NCBI GenBank assembly: GCA_963082875.1
Contig: OY720097.1
Coordinates: 4,286,501-4,350,500, forward strand
Source of the DNA: Corella eumyota
Taxonomy: Eukaryota; Chordata; Ascidiacea; Phlebobranchia; Corellidae
DNA length: 64,000 nucleotides
Direction of reading: 5' to 3'
Shown: positions 62,207 to 64,000 of the stretch, in pieces
Position numbering within the stretch: position 1 is the first letter of the stretch
Layout: the number at the start of each line of letters is the position of its first letter
Program-made: the position numbers and the translations under genes
Notes under the pieces: model-generated
Told to the model about the DNA's origin: nothing
The model's database searches: none
The model's input: only the letters and a program-made list of their open reading frames with translations

Positions 62207-64000
62207 TCAACATTCTTCCCTATTTGTACCGTAAAACCAATTAGCCAACGACTTTACAATTCTACGTCTTTTAGGATATCCAAATAACGGTACATTAGAT
62301 TGGGAAGCTTTGTATTTTGAATCCAACAAATTATCAATGTTTATACCGTGCATTATTTGGCACATTTGACAAAACCCAAAGTATCTGGAATAATCTGGCA
62401 TATCAGTTTGTTTCATATATCTCCAACGAAAATATTGTTTATAAGCTGCCTCATTCTGGTCAAGATACTTTAAATATTCCACCAGTAGATATGTGGAATC
62501 AAAATCGTCCACATGTATAAAAGAGTTTGGTGGGGCGACTTTAAGATAATCATTTTTACGAGAACCCCAAACCACAGGTAATGCTCCACTTAAAAGTCCA
62601 TTACGAAAAAACTTTTCAGTTATGTAGTCTTTGCAATGATAATTATTTTCAAATGCCATGTAGAATTTATATTGTGATATAAAACGAGGTGTGTCCTCCT
62701 TTTTAATAGGTGGATGGTTTGGATTACATTTGCCCCTAACATCAATTTCAAAACCTTCTTTTATCATTTCTTTGATAATTTGCATTCTAGTTTTAGCACC
62801 CTCTGTTTTGTTGCAGTTTGAAACAATCCATACTGCCAACTTAGTTTTAGTTTTTATTAAACTGTTAAAGTCCATCAGCTGGGAATTTTTGTGAATAAAA
62901 TGAAATACATTTGAAGCGGTGTGATATGGAAAAATAATATCAGAATCACGTCTAAAAACAAAGAATTTTCAGAAATGTCAATTATATACAATATTAGACA
63001 TAGAATAGACAGTTACCTATAGGACATCGTAAGGTTAAATACGTTGTCAAATTCTGTTAATTGCAGTTTTTCAACTTCTCTAATGTGTTTAGATGTTTCC
63101 CGCGACCACCAACTATAATATTGATCTTCTCTTCTGCAAAAGTATATCAACATTTTTAAACATTCATATTCACAGACCGAACAGCAAAAAGCAAATTTTT
63201 TTATCAAACGCTTATACCTTGTTTTTGGAAAGTTTCTTAACTTCAAATTTTTGAAACAAAATACAATCCCTTTAGTATTTGTATCGTTGATCTTGTAAAA
63301 CATATTATAAAAATATTAAATTGTTATGGCCTATCAAAATATTATAAAGTAATAAAAAAGGCGTCGGTGGTGGCGTAGTTTAGATCGAGTCAGCTGATTT
63401 CGTGATGTCGTAGCTTTTGTAGAATCACAAATTGTTCGTTTTTTTGATAATTAGGCTACACTTTTGCCAGAAGCAAGTCAAGGTTAGGTACAAAGCCGTA
63501 AATAAATCATAATAGAAAAGAAATGACTTTTTATAGTTCACTATAGCTTTTGTTTTCAGTCCTACTAAATTTATTATTAAGCTATCACAACAACAATCTA
63601 TTACTTACCTTAAGCTTATCTGTCGTAATTTGGCAAGGACCACAAAGCCCTGAAGTTTTGTCCTTTTTCTTTAAAACTTTATACCACAATGGTGGGTTCC
63701 ATAGTAAAATGTTAATCTTAAAACAAAAATGTTTATGTAAACTGAACACTTGCAATTTACACAATTCAAAACATTAAACGTTTAAACTAATATTGAACTT
63801 CAAATTACTAACCTCTTCGGTAATGTTTGACAAGTAGCTTTTTAATTCTTGTCGTTGGTTATTGTAATTAATCTGTAGTTGCTCGTGCTTGTCTATCACC
63901 GGAGACTTCTTATATTTTAAGGCTTTGATAGGTTTATTGACTTCAGTGAAAATTTCTTCAGTTTGCCAAATTTTCTTATTCGGAAATGGTTTTGTATGAT
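62207..64000 (-). CDS. Alpha-1,3-fucosyltransferase-like enzyme (GT10), unit 4, 5' end beyond window
   Basis: Exons in the window: exon 1 (partial) 64000-63813, exon 2 63716-63609, exon 3 63291-63218, exon 4 63133-63017 and exon 5 62951-62207. Exon sizes of 108, 74, 117 and 745 nt match units 1-3. GT10 features are LAVWIVSNCN, KTRMQIIKEM, GKCNP, FYMAFENNYHCKDYITEKFFRN, ALPVVWGSRKNDY and SFIHVDDFDS, with the C-terminus ANWFYGTNREEC. All frames are open. It is more diverged than units 2 and 3 (for example YYSWWSRETSKHIREVEKLQ in exon 4), so it represents an older duplicate. The start codon and membrane anchor lie outside the window. Confidence 0.92.

Overview
The window is AT-rich nuclear DNA from an animal. 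The genes are compact and intron-rich, and most introns are 60-500 bp. The gene set is animal-like: EFCAB5, TTLL1, MANEA, FLASH/CASP8AP2, ELAC1, PRDX4, ECI1, FKBP12, RPL7A with intronic C/D snoRNAs, an annexin and alpha-1,3-fucosyltransferases. A dispersed tRNA-derived SINE recurs about a dozen times. Gene density, intron size and base composition fit an ascidian tunicate such as Ciona. That assignment is inference, since no species marker can be read directly.

Layout. 0.2-1.4 kb: unrecognised two-exon gene (+). 2.6-4.4 kb: four-span membrane protein (+), tail to tail with an annexin (-, 4.7-7.9 kb). 8.4-10.7 kb: membrane-anchored short-chain dehydrogenase (-) with an apparent one-base homopolymer frameshift. 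11.9-14.3 kb: ELAC1 (+), tail to tail with MANEA (-, 14.5-17.1 kb). 18.0-20.4 kb: RPL7A (-), carrying a SNORD24, a SNORD36-type and an unassigned C/D snoRNA; it is head to head with FKBP12 (+, 20.9-21.8 kb). From 22 kb onward every gene is on the minus strand: TTLL1, PRDX4, ECI1, a FLASH-like protein with the LDLY motif, and EFCAB5 (37.4-48.7 kb).

50.6-64 kb is a tandem cluster of family GT10 fucosyltransferases. It holds one pseudogene, two nearly identical genes from a recent duplication of about 3.77 kb, a broken fragment interrupted by an insertion of about 0.86 kb, and a fourth gene running off the window end. The duplication junction lies inside a first exon. One copy therefore appears to be a chimera, with the cytoplasmic/membrane/stem exon of one family member and the catalytic exons of another.

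Repeats: two tRNA-derived SINE families, a foldback element of about 280 bp in an ECI1 intron, a large inverted repeat built of 15/16-bp minisatellite units at 48.8-49.4 kb, and a decayed genomic relic of ELAC1 exon 4 upstream of ELAC1.

Exon models come from reading splice signals and reading phase by hand; coding lengths were checked to be multiples of three. I found no prokaryotic features, no CRISPR array and no wholly unknown multi-gene system. The most unusual object is the fucosyltransferase cluster.
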